Position numbers and translations under genes: made by a program. DNA of 5,795 bases, from NCBI GenBank assembly GCA_030603375.1, contig JAUVXY010000094.1, positions 1 through 5,795 on the forward strand, in the 5' to 3' direction. Origin of the DNA: Actinomycetes bacterium. Its GTDB lineage: Bacteria; Actinomycetota; Humimicrobiia; Humimicrobiales; Humimicrobiaceae. Positions 5,313 to 5,795 of the stretch are shown piece by piece (position 1 is the stretch's first letter; every line of letters begins with the position of its first letter). The notes beneath the pieces are model-generated. The model saw only the letters and a list, made by a program, of their open reading frames with translations, did no database searches and was not told the origin of the DNA.

Positions 5313-5795
5313 CTAAATCCTTGTTAAAATTAATGGTCCATTTTTTGTAATCGCAACCGTGTCCTCAAAATGGCAGGATAGTTTCCTATCTCCAGTTACT
5401 ACTGTCCACATGTCATTCAGTATTTCTACATCCCCTGTTCCTTCGGTTAACATTGGCTCGATCGCTAAAGCCATCCCTTTTTTAAGAACAGGCCCATGCC
5501 CGGGAGGACCATAATTTAATATTTGTGGATCTTCGTGCATACTTCTGCCAATCCCATGCCCCACAAAATCCTTCACTACTGAAAAACCATCTGCAACGGC
5601 TCTTTTCTCAATTTGGTTAGAAACATCTGAAAGCCTATTGCCCCCTGCACATTTACTGATACCCAAATTGAGTGCGCTATATGTTGCTTCAAACAATTTA
5701 TCTACAACCTTGTTTGTACTTCCCACTTTAAAACTTCTTGCAGCATCTCCATAAAAATGCTTTAATTTTACTCCAACATCAACTGACACTAAATC
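5313..5795 (-). CDS. map: Methionine aminopeptidase, type I (3' part; start lies outside the window)
   Basis: Removes the initiator methionine from nascent cytosolic proteins using a two-metal site. The window holds the last 160 residues; the reading frame is open to the window edge, so the N-terminal part is missing only because the window ends. All five metal ligands of the pita-bread fold are visible: D6 (in VSVDVG), D17 (YGDAAR), H80 (GHGIG), E113 (IEPM) and E144 (HFEDT), numbered within the fragment. Their spacings (11, 63, 33, 31) equal those of E. coli D97, D108, H171, E204 and E235. The second active-site histidine is H87 in the MHEDPQ stretch. The GTG at 5787-5789 encodes a valine inside the conserved strand and is not the start. 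The gene ends with TAG about 91 nt before infA, the usual map-infA order of spc operons. The identification is secure. Confidence 0.96.
   Translation of the reverse strand, partial: DLVSVDVGVKLKHFYGDAARSFKVGSTNKVVDKLFEATYSALNLGISKCAGGNRLSDVSNQIEKRAVADGFSVVKDFVGHGIGRSMHEDPQILNYGPPGHGPVLKKGMALAIEPMLTEGTGDVEILNDMWTVVTGDRKLSCHFEDTVAITKNGPLILTRI

Overview
The window is one block of housekeeping genes, all on the minus strand. Read right to left they are map (3' part only), infA, rpmJ, rpsM, rpsK, rpsD, rpoA, rplQ, truA, rplM and rpsI. It is the distal part of the spc/alpha ribosomal-protein operon joined to truA-rplM-rpsI. Gaps between genes are 13 to about 91 nt and none holds a convincing terminator, so a single transcript (perhaps with internal promoters) is the natural reading.

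The DNA is AT-rich. Even so, the order rplQ-truA-rplM-rpsI, with no ECF-transporter genes between rplQ and truA, fits actinobacteria better than typical Firmicutes. So do several protein signatures: the L17 N-terminus (P-K-K-G-R-R-L-G-G-S), L13 (IERQW, YRHSGY, a DHPHKAQKP tail) and S13 ([26 protein letters not shown]). My tentative guess is a low-GC, deep-branching, probably uncultivated actinobacterial or actinobacteria-like lineage. This is inference from remembered family patterns, not a search.

The products work together. Met-aminopeptidase trims nascent proteins, IF-1 acts in initiation, and S13, S11, S4 and S9 are 30S proteins. L36, L17 and L13 are 50S proteins. RpoA is the scaffold of RNA polymerase and TruA modifies tRNA anticodon arms. 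L36 and S4 both keep the full zinc-binding Cys/His sets.

The most notable point is start-codon use. Of ten genes whose 5' end is visible, infA appears to start at ATT, rpsM at GTG, and rpsK, rpoA and rpsI at TTG, each behind a good Shine-Dalgarno. The infA leader also has a T7/A7 hairpin abutting its Shine-Dalgarno, which suggests a regulated start, as known for the AUU of infC.

Positions 1-309, beyond rpsI, hold no gene I can name. They contain several inverted repeats, possible terminators on the plus strand, and possibly the last 17 codons of a convergent plus-strand gene ending at 55. Apart from the infA start I see no sign of a new biological system here.
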